From: Secundilactobacillus pentosiphilus
GTDB lineage: Bacteria > Bacillota > Bacilli > Lactobacillales > Lactobacillaceae
Assembly: GCF_002217985.1 (NCBI RefSeq)
Contig: NZ_BCMI01000020.1
Coordinates: 1 to 45,500, forward strand
DNA: 45,500 bases
Direction of reading: 5' to 3'
This document shows, piece by piece, positions 1 through 8,440 of the stretch; position 1 is the first letter of the stretch; each line of letters begins with the position of its first letter. The notes under the pieces were generated by a model. That model was not told where the DNA came from, ran no database searches, and was given only the letters and a program-made list of their open reading frames with translations. Made by a program: the position numbers and the translations under genes.

Positions 1-69
1 TAAATCCAAGTTCGGGATTTCTGCCTTAGTCAGCTTACACTCCGCTCTCTAATCGCTTTCTTCCACACC
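1..69 (+). repeat. Long-hairpin repeat, copy A (cut by window start)
   Basis: Right half of the ~110 nt imperfect palindrome found complete at 13497, 27986, 28111 and 39712. The conserved centre AAATCCAAGTTCGGGATTT lies at 2-20. It is followed by a copy-specific arm and the conserved right end (GCTCTCT, a short AATC bulge, GCTTTC, then CCACACC). The left arm lies outside the window. The element ends just before the ribosome binding site of the EamA gene. Confidence 0.8.
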
Positions 70-94
70 TTATATAAAAGGAGTCCCCATCCCC

Positions 95-982
95 ATGCAA
101 ATTTCTAAAGGACGCGCCAACCTCATGCTGCTGATGGCAGCCATGATCTGGGGCGCCGGCTACATTTTTACTAAATTGGCAACCAACGCCAATATGCAAG
201 CTGGCTTGATCAACGCTATTCGCGGATTTATCTACGCTGGTTTGGCCTTTCTTTTTTTCCACAAAGCCATTTTGAAAATGAACAGGACTGATCTGCAACT
301 TGGATTAGTTGCCGGCGTCATTAACTTTTTAGGCTATCAGTTTCAAACCTGGGGGCTACGGTTTACTACACCTTCTAACAACGCCTTTTTAACAGCGATT
401 TACGTGGTCATTATTCCCATTATTATTTGGTTCATGTATAAACGGCGCCTTGAACGAAAGAGTTATTTTGCCATTATTATTGCGATTATCGGGATGGGCT
501 TTTTAACCAATGTTTTGCATAACGGGTTTACGCTTCATCTCGGCGATTTATTAACGCTTATTTCCGCCTTTTTCTATGCGCTTCAGATCGTTTACTTTGG
601 GATGCGAGCGACCAATACTAGTCCCTTTGTGCTGTCATTTATGATGGGAATGACGCAGGGCGGGTTCGGCTTGATCTGGTCGTTGCTGTTTGAACACGCC
701 AGCTACGGTGCTATCAACTGGCAGGCTGGTTTGTGGCCGGTTATCGTACTGGGGATCGTCTCCTCGTTTGGCGCTCAAACGCTTCAGATCGTTGGTCAGC
801 GGTTTACTGATCCGACGCCAGCCGGTCTGATTTTGATGACTGAATCGATGTTCGGCAGTATTTTCTCGGTAGTTTTAGGCTTCGAACCGTTTACGGTGCA
901 TTTACTGCTGGGCGGTGTGCTGATCATCATTGCCATTTTGATCATGCAGTTAGATTTTTCAAGGTTTCGAACAGTTAAATAG
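95..982 (+). CDS. EamA/DMT-family transporter
   Basis: A 295-residue, almost entirely hydrophobic protein with about ten predicted membrane segments in two halves, the layout of EamA drug/metabolite transporters. The first half opens with a segment containing the WGAGYIFTKLA motif. The second half begins near residue 150 and ends with the GGVLIIIAILIMQ segment. The family exports or imports small metabolites across the cytoplasmic membrane, and the substrate cannot be read from sequence. The ATG at 95 has AAAGGAG about 11 bases upstream. It stands alone, between a long-hairpin repeat and a convergent minus-strand gene, with a strong hairpin downstream. Confidence 0.9.
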   Translation: MQISKGRANLMLLMAAMIWGAGYIFTKLATNANMQAGLINAIRGFIYAGLAFLFFHKAILKMNRTDLQLGLVAGVINFLGYQFQTWGLRFTTPSNNAFLTAIYVVIIPIIIWFMYKRRLERKSYFAIIIAIIGMGFLTNVLHNGFTLHLGDLLTLISAFFYALQIVYFGMRATNTSPFVLSFMMGMTQGGFGLIWSLLFEHASYGAINWQAGLWPVIVLGIVSSFGAQTLQIVGQRFTDPTPAGLILMTESMFGSIFSVVLGFEPFTVHLLLGGVLIIIAILIMQLDFSRFRTVK

Positions 983-1098
983 CACATAAGTCAAACCAGT
1001 TTCTGCTGCAAGCCTATGCTGGTACGTATCTCAATCAGCTTTTTAGCAGAAATTGATTATAATTGTTCCTTGGTTCATTGCTTTAATCTAGTCTAACC

Positions 1099-1137
1099 AT
1101 GTGCCAAAATTCAGGAATCTACCGAGTTTTGGCACAC
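1099..1137 (-). repeat. Partial copy of the CGGTAGAT repeat family
   Basis: A perfect palindrome GTGCCAAAA/TTTTGGCAC encloses, on the minus strand, CTCGGTAGATTCCTGAA. The same CGGTAGAT core occurs in the larger hairpins at 4000-4116 and 22277-22382. Here only the core and a short stem are present. Confidence 0.55.
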
Positions 1138-1142
1138 ACTCA

Positions 1143-1200
1143 AATCAAAAGCAGCGTTCGCAAAGCACCTAGTGGTGTTTTACGAACGCTGCTTTTGATC
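1143..1200. terminator. Bidirectional terminator hairpin
   Basis: A long stem AAAAGCAGCGTTCG/CGAACGCTGCTTTT with an inner GCACC/GGTG pairing. It lies between the convergent EamA gene and the minus-strand gene at 1228. A-rich and T-rich flanks on both sides would let it end transcripts from either direction. Confidence 0.7.
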
Positions 1201-1227
1201 AAGTTCGACTGAATAATGCGCGACTCA

Positions 1228-1920
1228 TTACTTCACGAACCGGAGCAGGTAGTTACCCTGCGCGTCTGAAGTAATCGTATAGGTAGAATATCCATCCTTC
1301 AGCCATTGCGATTTCGTGGCTTGGGCCCAACTCTTCGCATCTGAGATGGAAGAGAAGGTATGAGACTGACTGAATGTGATGGATCCTGAGTTGTTTCTAT
1401 TGTTGTCGGTTTTCTTGGAAGATGACCCAGCTGAGTTAGAAGTAGTATTGGCGGAGCTGGACGATTGCTGAGTGTTGGCCTTAGCCTTGGTACCGTCTAG
1501 CTTTTTTTGTTCGCTGTTCTTAATTGTTGCATCTGATTCCTGATTAATCGAACTTTGCAAAGAGCTTCGCTGAGATGAAGTGATTCCTTTATCATCATAC
1601 CGTGAACCGTTTGAGCGGTCACCGGTAGAATTATTTGCATCTGCACTGGGCGCATCACTTTCAGATGTGCTGTCAGATTCAGTGTCACTGGAACTATTAT
1701 TCTTAACAGATTGTTCGGTGTTTTGAGCACCATTTTCGACTTTAGTCGAGCGGTTAGCAAGCCAAATACCAACACCCACGATCAGCACGAGTGTTACTAG
1801 GAAGCTGACGATAATCTGTCGGAAACGAGACGGCTTCTTCGGCGGTTTGCGCTTCGGGGATTGATTATCAGTATTGAAATTATAGCGTTGCATACGCGAT
1901 TGCGGTTCTTGATTATTCAC
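1228..1920 (-). CDS. Membrane-anchored Ser/Thr-rich protein of unknown function
   Basis: About 230 residues. I place the start at a GTG (1920-1918) because a perfect GGAGGT lies seven bases before it; upstream in-frame codons run through that site. A basic cytoplasmic N-terminus (rich in K, R, P) precedes one membrane segment near residues 36-58. A ~110-residue extracellular linker dominated by S, T, N, D, Q and K follows. The last ~50 residues (from SITFSQSHTFSSISDAKSWAQ) form a compact domain ending in GNYLLRFVK. The layout fits a cell-wall-spanning protein with a small outer domain. I do not recognise the outer domain; a SPOR-like fold is one guess. The function is unknown. Confidence 0.75.
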   Translation of the reverse strand: MNNQEPQSRMQRYNFNTDNQSPKRKPPKKPSRFRQIIVSFLVTLVLIVGVGIWLANRSTKVENGAQNTEQSVKNNSSSDTESDSTSESDAPSADANNSTGDRSNGSRYDDKGITSSQRSSLQSSINQESDATIKNSEQKKLDGTKAKANTQQSSSSANTTSNSAGSSSKKTDNNRNNSGSITFSQSHTFSSISDAKSWAQATKSQWLKDGYSTYTITSDAQGNYLLRFVK

Positions 1921-2108
1921 GTAAAATACCTCCAATATCAAGAACGGACGAACAAGCCATTAAAATACTACTTAAGGTTAGTTTAACTCATTTAGGGTTA
2001 AAGTTTACTATTTTTTACTTATTTTGTAAAATTTACCGTCAAGAAATAAATTGGTCAATGTATGGTAAAATTAAGGCGTAGCGTTGGAAAGGTGAAAGGG
2101 ACGATTAA

Positions 2109-3092
2109 ATGGTTGCGACAATCAAGGATGTTGCGGAGAAAGCAGGGGTTTCTGCTGCGACTGTTTCCCGGGTACTTGCCCATAAAGAAGGCTTTTATTC
2201 AGAAGTCACAGCTCGCCGAGTTCGTAAAATTGCAGCATCGTTAAGCTATGAGAAAAATACGAGTGCAGTTGAACTGGTTACCCAAAAGAGCCAGGTTATT
2301 GGCGTGATCATTTCTTCCACCAAAACGAACTTTTCCGAAAAAATTATTGATGGTATTCAAGACGAAGCTATCAGACATAATCTCAGTGTCATCATGCTTT
2401 ACGCTGGTCAAAATGATCCCGTGTTGCAGAAAAGGGCGTTACAGACATTAATTGAGCGCGCTGTAAAGGGTATCTTGGTGGTTGCCATTCAATTCAGCGA
2501 CGCTAACTTAGCGTTGCTGCAAGGGTCGCAAATTCCGTATCGTTTTCTCTCAACTGCGTATAACAGTGATAAGTTACCCTCAATTGCGTCCGATGATTAC
2601 CAAATTGGTTATCAGGCAGCCCGGTATCTGATCAAACGCGGTCATCGACGGATTGGTCTTGTTGCAATGGACACGAGCGGTTATATTGGACAGCAGCGGG
2701 TTAGTGGTTATCGGGCAGCTATGACCGAAGCGGGACTACCAGTTAAGGACGGCTGGGTGAAAGTTGGCATGTACACCTACGAAGATGGTGTGAGTGCCAT
2801 GGCAGCTTTCGGTCAGCACCCTGACGTGACTGCCATTATTGGTGCCAGTGATTTGGCGGCGGTCGGTGTTTTGAACCAGGCCGTTCAATTTAACCTTAAA
2901 GTACCGGATCAGCTGGCAATTATGAGCATTGACGGCACTTATTTAGCCGAAATCGTACGACCGCAGTTGACTACGGTGACGCAGGGTTTTTATGATATGG
3001 GTATTCTAGGGACGCGCATGCTGCTTGATCAGACCAAGCAGACAACTTCACAGTTCACACCCATTAAAATCGAAACACGGCAAAGTACATAA
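2109..3092 (+). CDS. LacI/GalR-family transcriptional regulator
   Basis: 327 residues, typical LacI length. The N-terminal helix-turn-helix is plain (TIKDVAEKAGVSAATVSRVL, residues 4-23), followed by a periplasmic-binding-protein-like sugar domain (GVIISSTKTNFSEKIIDGI near residue 65, RGHRRIGLVAMD near 180, ADLAAVGVLNQA near 265). One oddity is that the hinge region reads SYEKNTSAVELVTQKS rather than the usual Y-P-N-A-R-L. The ATG at 2109 is preceded by GGAAAGGTGAAAGGGA. It sits 22 bases upstream of an aldo/keto reductase and is probably co-transcribed with it, so a role in regulating that gene is an inference from context. Confidence 0.9.
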   Translation: MVATIKDVAEKAGVSAATVSRVLAHKEGFYSEVTARRVRKIAASLSYEKNTSAVELVTQKSQVIGVIISSTKTNFSEKIIDGIQDEAIRHNLSVIMLYAGQNDPVLQKRALQTLIERAVKGILVVAIQFSDANLALLQGSQIPYRFLSTAYNSDKLPSIASDDYQIGYQAARYLIKRGHRRIGLVAMDTSGYIGQQRVSGYRAAMTEAGLPVKDGWVKVGMYTYEDGVSAMAAFGQHPDVTAIIGASDLAAVGVLNQAVQFNLKVPDQLAIMSIDGTYLAEIVRPQLTTVTQGFYDMGILGTRMLLDQTKQTTSQFTPIKIETRQST

Positions 3093-3114
3093 CTTTTGAA
3101 AGGTGGTTTTTATT

Positions 3115-3978
3115 GTGCATAATGATATTCCTCAAATTCCTTTAGCAAATGATAATACGATCCCGCAACTCGGCTTGGGTGTTTTCCAAGTTGATAACGA
3201 AAGTGATATTAAGAATTCCGTTAAGTGGGCGTTAGAAGCTGGCTACCGGCACATCGATACTGCTGCTTATTATGGCAATGAACAGTGGGTCGGTGAAGCG
3301 ATTCGCGAAAGCGGGATAGATCGTAAAGATCTGTTCGTCACCTCGAAGCTCTGGAACAACGTTCGCGGTTATGACGAAACTAAGCAGGCCTTCCAAGCAA
3401 GTTTGGACAAGTTAGGCTTGGATTACTTGGATCTTTACCTAATTCACTGGCCTGCTCCGGGCTACGTTGATAGCTGGAAGGCCATGGAAGATCTTTACCG
3501 TGATGGTAAGATCAAAAATATTGGTGTTTCTAACTTTGAAAAGAATCAGTTGGAAGATTTGATGAAACAGACTGAGATCAAACCAGTCATTGATCAAGTC
3601 GAAACCCACCCTTACTTCCAGCAGACTGAACTTCATGCTTACTTGGAAAGCCAAGGCATTCAGCATGAAGCTTGGAGCCCGCTAGGTGGCGGCAAGAACA
3701 ACGCGATCAAGGATCCGCTTTTCGTGAAGTTGGCCAAAACGCACAACGTCACACCAGCTCAAGTTATCTTACGCTGGCACGTTCAACGTGAAGAAATCGT
3801 GATCCCTAAGTCAATCCATGAAGACCGGGTTAAAGCTAACCGTGATATCTTTGCCTTTGGTCTTGATGAAGCTGAGATGGCAGAAATTGCCAAGCTGGAT
3901 CAGGGCAAACGTGTGGGCCCAGACCCACAAGATACCGAATGGCTGAAGAAGTCACAGCAGTATGGCGCTAGAAAGTAG
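3115..3978 (+). CDS. Aldo/keto reductase (AKR5-like)
   Basis: 287 residues from a GTG at 3115, chosen because GAAAGGTGG sits eight bases upstream and the longer reading frame starts inside that site. NADPH-dependent reduction of aldehydes or ketones in the cytoplasm. The catalytic tetrad is visible: Asp48 and Tyr53 (HIDTAAYYGNE), Lys78 (VTSKLW) and His111 (LIHWP). The cofactor-binding tail motif IPKSIHEDRVKAN is present. It is closest in style to 2,5-diketo-D-gluconate reductases and glyoxal reductases of Gram-positives; the substrate is unknown. It follows the LacI-type regulator directly, and a repeat hairpin follows the stop. A second, distinct member of the family lies at 27073. Confidence 0.9.
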   Translation: MHNDIPQIPLANDNTIPQLGLGVFQVDNESDIKNSVKWALEAGYRHIDTAAYYGNEQWVGEAIRESGIDRKDLFVTSKLWNNVRGYDETKQAFQASLDKLGLDYLDLYLIHWPAPGYVDSWKAMEDLYRDGKIKNIGVSNFEKNQLEDLMKQTEIKPVIDQVETHPYFQQTELHAYLESQGIQHEAWSPLGGGKNNAIKDPLFVKLAKTHNVTPAQVILRWHVQREEIVIPKSIHEDRVKANRDIFAFGLDEAEMAEIAKLDQGKRVGPDPQDTEWLKKSQQYGARK

Positions 3979-3999
3979 TGTGTTAGGTTTTAAGCATGC

Positions 4000-4116
4000 G
4001 TAACAAAATTCGGTAGATGCCAGAAGTTAAAGCAGATAGTGCCTGTTCGACGAACTTTGTCGGGACAGGCACTATTTAGGTTAACTGGCCATCTTCAGGA
4101 TTTTGGCACCAACACT
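4000..4116 (+). repeat. CGGTAGAT-family hairpin repeat, copy 1
   Basis: A long imperfect hairpin. The left arm contains CAAAATTCGGTAGATGCCAG and pairs in blocks (CAAAAT, AGATG, CCAG, TTAA) with the right arm (TTAACTGGCCATCT, ATTTTGG). The inner stem AGTGCCTGT/ACAGGCACT is specific to this copy. The related element at 22277 keeps the core and swaps the inner stem. It may double as the terminator of the aldo/keto reductase, though there is no clear T-run. Confidence 0.65.
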
Positions 4117-4217
4117 GACTTCTTGGCGTCACATAACATTTGCTTACAACCATCGTCTCCGTTAAAATGAAATTATCTTTTTGAGCGGTTAATGAAAATA
4201 AATAGAGGAGCGATTAT

Positions 4218-4607
4218 TTGACACATCGAGCAAAGTGGCTGACCATTTCCGTTATTATCTACGCTGTTTTTGTCGTCTGTGCGGTAGGCTTCAAGCTACT
4301 GGATCCGGCAAAGATTGGACTATCATGGACCGTTTTTTGGTACGTTGCTGCCGCGGGATTGATGTACTACTTTTACTTTAAAAACATGGCTTATCGAGAA
4401 GTCATCTATTATGCCCGTCAATTGCACCTGACAAAGGCTGACTTGGAGGCACTGGTGCCTAATCGTAAGAGTACGGCTGAAGTGCCAGATCCAGAACATC
4501 CCAGTCTCTTGACGCCACTGATTCAGGTACCGTTGAGTGTGACCAATCGGTTGACGGATACCTTGGAAAAACGTGCCGAAAAAGAACATATTGCACCGTT
4601 TAAATGA
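4218..4607 (+). CDS. Small membrane protein of unknown function
   Basis: 129 residues from a TTG start with GAGGAG eight bases upstream. Two hydrophobic segments (residues about 8-27 and 36-54) precede a polar ~75-residue C-terminal tail (YARQLHLTKADLEALVPNR onward). The tail is rich in proline and charged residues and is likely cytoplasmic. It is a single gene followed by a good terminator. I do not recognise the family. Codon use and GC look like the neighbours. Confidence 0.7.
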   Translation: MTHRAKWLTISVIIYAVFVVCAVGFKLLDPAKIGLSWTVFWYVAAAGLMYYFYFKNMAYREVIYYARQLHLTKADLEALVPNRKSTAEVPDPEHPSLLTPLIQVPLSVTNRLTDTLEKRAEKEHIAPFK

Positions 4608-4612
4608 ACTAA

Positions 4613-4652
4613 AAATCCCTGGTTATCAATGACTGATAATCAGGGATTTATT
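4613..4652 (+). terminator. Rho-independent terminator
   Basis: Stem AAATCCCTG/CAGGGATTT with inner ATCA/TGAT pairing, followed by TATTAATTTTTT. It lies between the convergent genes at 4218 and 4666 and can serve both strands. Confidence 0.8.
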
Positions 4653-4665
4653 AATTTTTTAAAAG

Positions 4666-5526
4666 TTACAAAATCGATGCGCCGACAATGCTCATCAGGA
4701 TCATGGTTAGAAAACTGTCAGCGATCAGCGCAATGAGCAGCGCGTAAATCTTATCCATGCCGCGCGTTTGCTTGAATTCCAAAATGGTATATGAATAACC
4801 GATGGAAAAAGTAGTGACACTCAGTGACAAGAAAATAAATAACAGAGCACCGCCTGCTAGTGCGTTTAGCAGGGCAACAAACACCAGTGCCAATGCTAGG
4901 AAAATCAGGCTGAAGTTCGTGTAACCTGCTAACCGGGTGGCAAATCCCAAATACGTTTCTTTTTCGTCGCCAATCATGTATCGGCGTACCAGCCAACCGA
5001 TCAGCACGAACATGGCCGTAAAGATCAGTGCAATAATAAAGATTTTCAGAAAAAGTGAAAAACCGCTTCCGGAAGACTGAGAAACTGACGCTGCTGCATC
5101 GCTTGACGACGTACCGTCAACTTCACTGAAAAGAGAACCAAGGTCACTTTCAAACGAACTAATGGCATCAATGATGCGATAAAGCCCGACCATACTGATC
5201 AAGCCAATTAGTAACGCTGAGATGACAAAGGAAGTTGCGCCGAAGAATTGATTAACGCTTAAATCGGTTTGACTGGGGTGCTTGATGGAAGCCCATAGCC
5301 AACTAAAATAATTAGTGGAATAGTTTTTGGCGGCTTCCACTTTTAGATTAGGCTGTGAGACGTGTTGTTGATTAGACTGCCTTTGACCTGCTCCCTGTGT
5401 TGGCTGCTGTTGCGAACGGGCGTTAAACTGGGTTAAATCATACCCGCAGCTGGTACAAAACTTAGCCCCTGGCTTCAGCTTTGCACCACAGTTAGGACAA
5501 AAACTTGGACCTGCTGTTTCACTCAT
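4666..5526 (-). CDS. Zinc-ribbon membrane protein
   Basis: 286 residues. The N-terminus is a four-cysteine zinc ribbon (FCPNCGAKLKPGAKFCTSCG, residues 8-27), followed by a Gln-rich linker to about residue 60. An integral membrane part with about five hydrophobic segments starts near residue 100; a Ser-rich loop near 130-150 separates the first two. The layout resembles Yip1-type or zinc_ribbon_2 membrane proteins of lactobacilli. The role is unknown; zinc binding is inferred from the CxxC pairs. ATG at 5526 with GGGGGAATT upstream. Confidence 0.8.
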   Translation of the reverse strand: MSETAGPSFCPNCGAKLKPGAKFCTSCGYDLTQFNARSQQQPTQGAGQRQSNQQHVSQPNLKVEAAKNYSTNYFSWLWASIKHPSQTDLSVNQFFGATSFVISALLIGLISMVGLYRIIDAISSFESDLGSLFSEVDGTSSSDAAASVSQSSGSGFSLFLKIFIIALIFTAMFVLIGWLVRRYMIGDEKETYLGFATRLAGYTNFSLIFLALALVFVALLNALAGGALLFIFLSLSVTTFSIGYSYTILEFKQTRGMDKIYALLIALIADSFLTMILMSIVGASIL

Positions 5527-5646
5527 AATAATTCCCCCTAAGAATAAATAAAACTACACTATAAAAGTATCACAAATAGTTAATGGTGAGGTAGAATTTA
5601 TGAGCTTTTTCCTAAAAATTGAAATAATATCGCCCACGGCTTTTTC

Positions 5647-5675
5647 TTGACGCTGCTCTAGACCCATGATAGTAT
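5647..5675 (+). promoter_or_regulatory. Promoter of the T-box/NhaC unit
   Basis: TTGACG (5647-5652), a 17-base spacer and TAGTAT (5670-5675), placing the start of the leader near 5682. An overlapping TATAAA at 5673 is an alternative with a longer spacer. Confidence 0.6.
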
Positions 5676-5681
5676 AAAACT

Positions 5682-5909
5682 ACTTTATTGCTTCTCAAAT
5701 CAAGTAGTGCTCAGTCTGGGTGTCAGGAAGTCGGTGGTTGCTGCGAACCGATCAGGGCTGTGTGACCAAATACTGAGAAGCATCGTGCGGAAAAAGCTAG
5801 AGCCGTTATCATCTAGTGAGTGGGGAGTCTGCGGACTCCTAAGCTGGGTGGTACCACGGTTAGTCCAATCGTCCCTGTTGCGTCTTTGACGTAGCAGGGA
5901 CGATTTTTT
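5682..5909 (+). promoter_or_regulatory. T-box leader (tRNA-sensing attenuator)
   Basis: The T-box motif TGGGTGGTACCACG lies at 5845-5858 and is followed by a terminator with stem AATCGTCCCTG/CAGGGACGATT and a T-run (5867-5909). The distal Stem I shows the usual AG bulge and GGTTGCTGCGAACC loop (about 5728-5750), and a basal stem pairs TGCTCA with TGAG..GCA. The bulge reads TGGT, which pairs with a tRNA whose discriminator base is A. TAC at 5771-5773, next to the basal stem, is a candidate specifier (tyrosine) but is not followed by the usual purine, so this is tentative. Uncharged tRNA would permit read-through into NhaC. Confidence 0.9.
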
Positions 5910-5930
5910 ATTGAGAAGGGATTGTTAACG

Positions 5931-7325
5931 ATGAAGAAACGGTCAAACGTGAAATTTGGTGAAGCTATCGCCGTTTTATTGATGATGTTAGTTGTGATGG
6001 GAGTGGGTGTCATCGGCTTTCGTATTAGCCCACAGATTCCCGTACTAGTGGTGATTGCTTTAGTCATTCTCTGGGCACGGTGCCGTCACTTTAGCTGGAA
6101 CGATATTCATGAAGGGATTACCGAAGGGGTCTCTACAGGAATTGTACCAATCTTTATCTTTATCTTGATTGGGGTACTGATCAGTGTTTGGATCGCTGCC
6201 GGAATAATTCCGTCCTTAATGGTGGCGGGTTTTCACATGTTGAGTGTGCAGTGGTTCGTGCCTTCGGTCTTCCTCGTTTGTGCGCTGATAGGGACGTCCA
6301 TTGGGAGTGCGTTTACCACGATTTCAACCGTAGGGATCGCGCTGTTTGGCATGGGGACCACGATGAACTTTAACCCAGCGTTGGTTGCGGGGGCCATTAT
6401 TTCCGGCGCTATTTTCGGTGATAAGACGTCACCGCTTTCGGATTCAACCAACTTAGCGGCCGCTATTGCGGATGCGGACTTGTTTAAGCACATCAAAAAC
6501 TTGATGTGGTCGACGATCCCAGCTTTCTTGGTGTCGTTAATTTTATACGCTATTTTAGGCCACGGTGCAGCTGACAGCCACGCGGTGACCAAGGTCTCTT
6601 CGACGGTTAATGTGCTTAGCGGTCATTTCAACATTACTTGGTGGGCAGCGTTGCCAATCTTGCTGATGTTTGTGTGTGCCATTATGAAAATTCCAGCGAT
6701 CGGCACGCTGCTGATCAATATTACGGTGGCCGTGGTGATGATTTTTGTCGAGGATCCAGCAACCAAGATTCAAGCGCTAGTTAAAATGATGGAGACGGGC
6801 TTTGTCTCCCATACGGGTAATCAAGCCGTTGATGCGTTACTGAGCCGGGGCGGGATTTCGTCTATGATGGGGACCGTTTCGCTGATCTTCATGACCCTTT
6901 CACTGGGTGGCTTACTGATGAAATTTGATTTGATTCAAATTGCCATGAAACCGTTGATCTCCAGGCTGCACCGGGATGGTGACCTAGTCACGGCGGCCAT
7001 TTTTGCCGGAATCGGCGTTAACCTCTTTGTGGGTGAGCAGTACCTGTCGACCATTTTACCTGGGAAAGCGTTCAAGAAACCGTTCAATGATCACGGTTTG
7101 GATAACCTGGCACTGAGCCGGGTACTAGAAGACGGTGGAACGGTTATTAATTACCTGGTTCCGTGGGGGGTTGCCAGCTCCTTTGCCGCTGGTACGTTAG
7201 GTGTTAGCACGCTGGCATTTTTGCCATTTTGTTTCTTTAGCTTGTTGTCCCCGGTTTTCTCAATTCTGAGCGGTTACACTGGGATTGGGCTGAAGCACCT
7301 GCCACAGGCTAGTGCGGAAAAGTAA
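5931..7325 (+). CDS. NhaC-family Na+/H+ antiporter-type transporter
   Basis: 464 residues from the ATG at 5931, with GAGAAGGGA ten bases upstream; the TTG at 5922 overlaps that site and is unlikely. A polytopic membrane protein (about 11-12 segments) with the family motif GDKTSPLSDSTNLAAA (near residues 163-178) and a second re-entrant region around GVNLFVGEQYLSTILPG. NhaC members exchange sodium for protons, malate/lactate or amino acids. A T-box leader makes a role in amino acid uptake more likely than pure ion homeostasis; T-box-linked NhaC members (YheL-like) have been predicted as tyrosine transporters. The substrate is therefore inferred from the leader only. Confidence 0.88.
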   Translation: MKKRSNVKFGEAIAVLLMMLVVMGVGVIGFRISPQIPVLVVIALVILWARCRHFSWNDIHEGITEGVSTGIVPIFIFILIGVLISVWIAAGIIPSLMVAGFHMLSVQWFVPSVFLVCALIGTSIGSAFTTISTVGIALFGMGTTMNFNPALVAGAIISGAIFGDKTSPLSDSTNLAAAIADADLFKHIKNLMWSTIPAFLVSLILYAILGHGAADSHAVTKVSSTVNVLSGHFNITWWAALPILLMFVCAIMKIPAIGTLLINITVAVVMIFVEDPATKIQALVKMMETGFVSHTGNQAVDALLSRGGISSMMGTVSLIFMTLSLGGLLMKFDLIQIAMKPLISRLHRDGDLVTAAIFAGIGVNLFVGEQYLSTILPGKAFKKPFNDHGLDNLALSRVLEDGGTVINYLVPWGVASSFAAGTLGVSTLAFLPFCFFSLLSPVFSILSGYTGIGLKHLPQASAEK

Positions 7326-7335
7326 ATTATTTCTG

Positions 7336-7384
7336 TAAAAAAGCAGACGGATAAAGGTGATTAGCCTTTATCCGTCTGCTTTAG
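7336..7384 (+). terminator. Rho-independent terminator
   Basis: Stem AAAGCAGACGGATAAAGG/CCTTTATCCGTCTGCTTT between the NhaC gene and the convergent gene at 7403. Confidence 0.85.
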
Positions 7385-7402
7385 TGTTTATTGAGCCGCT
7401 GA

Positions 7403-8275
7403 TCAATCACCGTTTTCAACGGAGAGGACGTCGAAGAAGGGATGTCCGCCGACCGTGTAGCGTTGCCATTGGGCATTAGTGAAGTCTTCGTCATCGCCCC
7501 CGCCCCAGTGCTTGTACTGAGCGGCGCCGTTTTTAGTTATCGTCAAACGGTATTTATGGCTTGAAACCTTTTTTTCAGTGAGGCCATTAATTGGTTTTGA
7601 GTAGTACAGATAAGTGGTATTGCCCTTAACCTTGAATGAGGAAATCTTTCGGGTAGCAGTTGGCTTGAAGAGATTAATATAGTCGGGATAACTGTATGTC
7701 GACTTAATGTGTGAGCGGTCACCTATAATGCCGACGTTCTCTGCATCATAGTTTGGATGCTGTTTGAGAAGCGCAGAACTATAGTATTCAAGGTAGCCGT
7801 CGATTGTGATGTGAAAAGCGGGTTTGTAGCGATTAGCGTTACTCGTTGTATACCCGGTACCACTGGTTAAAATGTGAGTTCGATAGGGTACTTTAAGCTT
7901 GTAAGCTTTGAAGTCACTTGGGTGAAAGGTGAGCCATTTGCCCACTTCGTCAATGTTTTTCTCTGCGTCATAGTGCAGGTCGCCACGGCTAAGACTAATG
8001 GAGTTCTTGAGTGATCCATCAGGATTAGCGTGAGTATTGAAACCCTCAATTTCTAGAATCGTTCCCTTTGGCGTGATGATTTTACTGCCGCGCTTACCAT
8101 TTTTCCAATGGTATTCGCCGGTATACATTGCCCGAGTAGTTTTAACGTACTGGGCCTTACTAATGGTTTTAAATGAATCAGCGTGTGCTGGTGATTGGGC
8201 GCTTGCCAAGCCAAGAAAACCGATGGCGGTTCCCAGTGCGACCAGCGCAACACGTTTAGATAGGTTAACTAGCAT
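7403..8275 (-). CDS. Secreted protein of unknown function
   Basis: 290 residues with a clear signal peptide (basic start, hydrophobic stretch VALVALGTAIGFLGLASA, cleavage probably after AHA near residue 32). The mature part is rich in Y, K, T and S, with several GYTTSNANRYK-like beta-rich stretches and no LPXTG anchor, lipobox or known enzymatic motif. GGGAGG lies seven bases before the ATG. It resembles other lactobacillar secreted orphans and shares general character, but not obvious alignment, with the 157-residue protein at 13725. The function is unknown; a secreted, possibly wall-associated role is inferred from the signal peptide. Confidence 0.75.
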   Translation of the reverse strand: MLVNLSKRVALVALGTAIGFLGLASAQSPAHADSFKTISKAQYVKTTRAMYTGEYHWKNGKRGSKIITPKGTILEIEGFNTHANPDGSLKNSISLSRGDLHYDAEKNIDEVGKWLTFHPSDFKAYKLKVPYRTHILTSGTGYTTSNANRYKPAFHITIDGYLEYYSSALLKQHPNYDAENVGIIGDRSHIKSTYSYPDYINLFKPTATRKISSFKVKGNTTYLYYSKPINGLTEKKVSSHKYRLTITKNGAAQYKHWGGGDDEDFTNAQWQRYTVGGHPFFDVLSVENGD

Positions 8276-8440
8276 ATTTATTTCCTCCCAAAATGAAACC
8301 CTTTAATCAACTTAAATTATACACGGGAACGCTGTCGACTGGTATTTTTTGCAAACTTATTCGTGCGATACTTCGATAACTTTACCAAAATGTTAAAATT
8401 TAGCTATCAACTGTCATTCACGCAAGAGGAGGCGTCTGCG

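Noticed and set aside
6233-6592. 119-codon minus-strand open frame inside the NhaC gene
   Set aside because: Shadow frame of a clear membrane protein gene, without a start signal.
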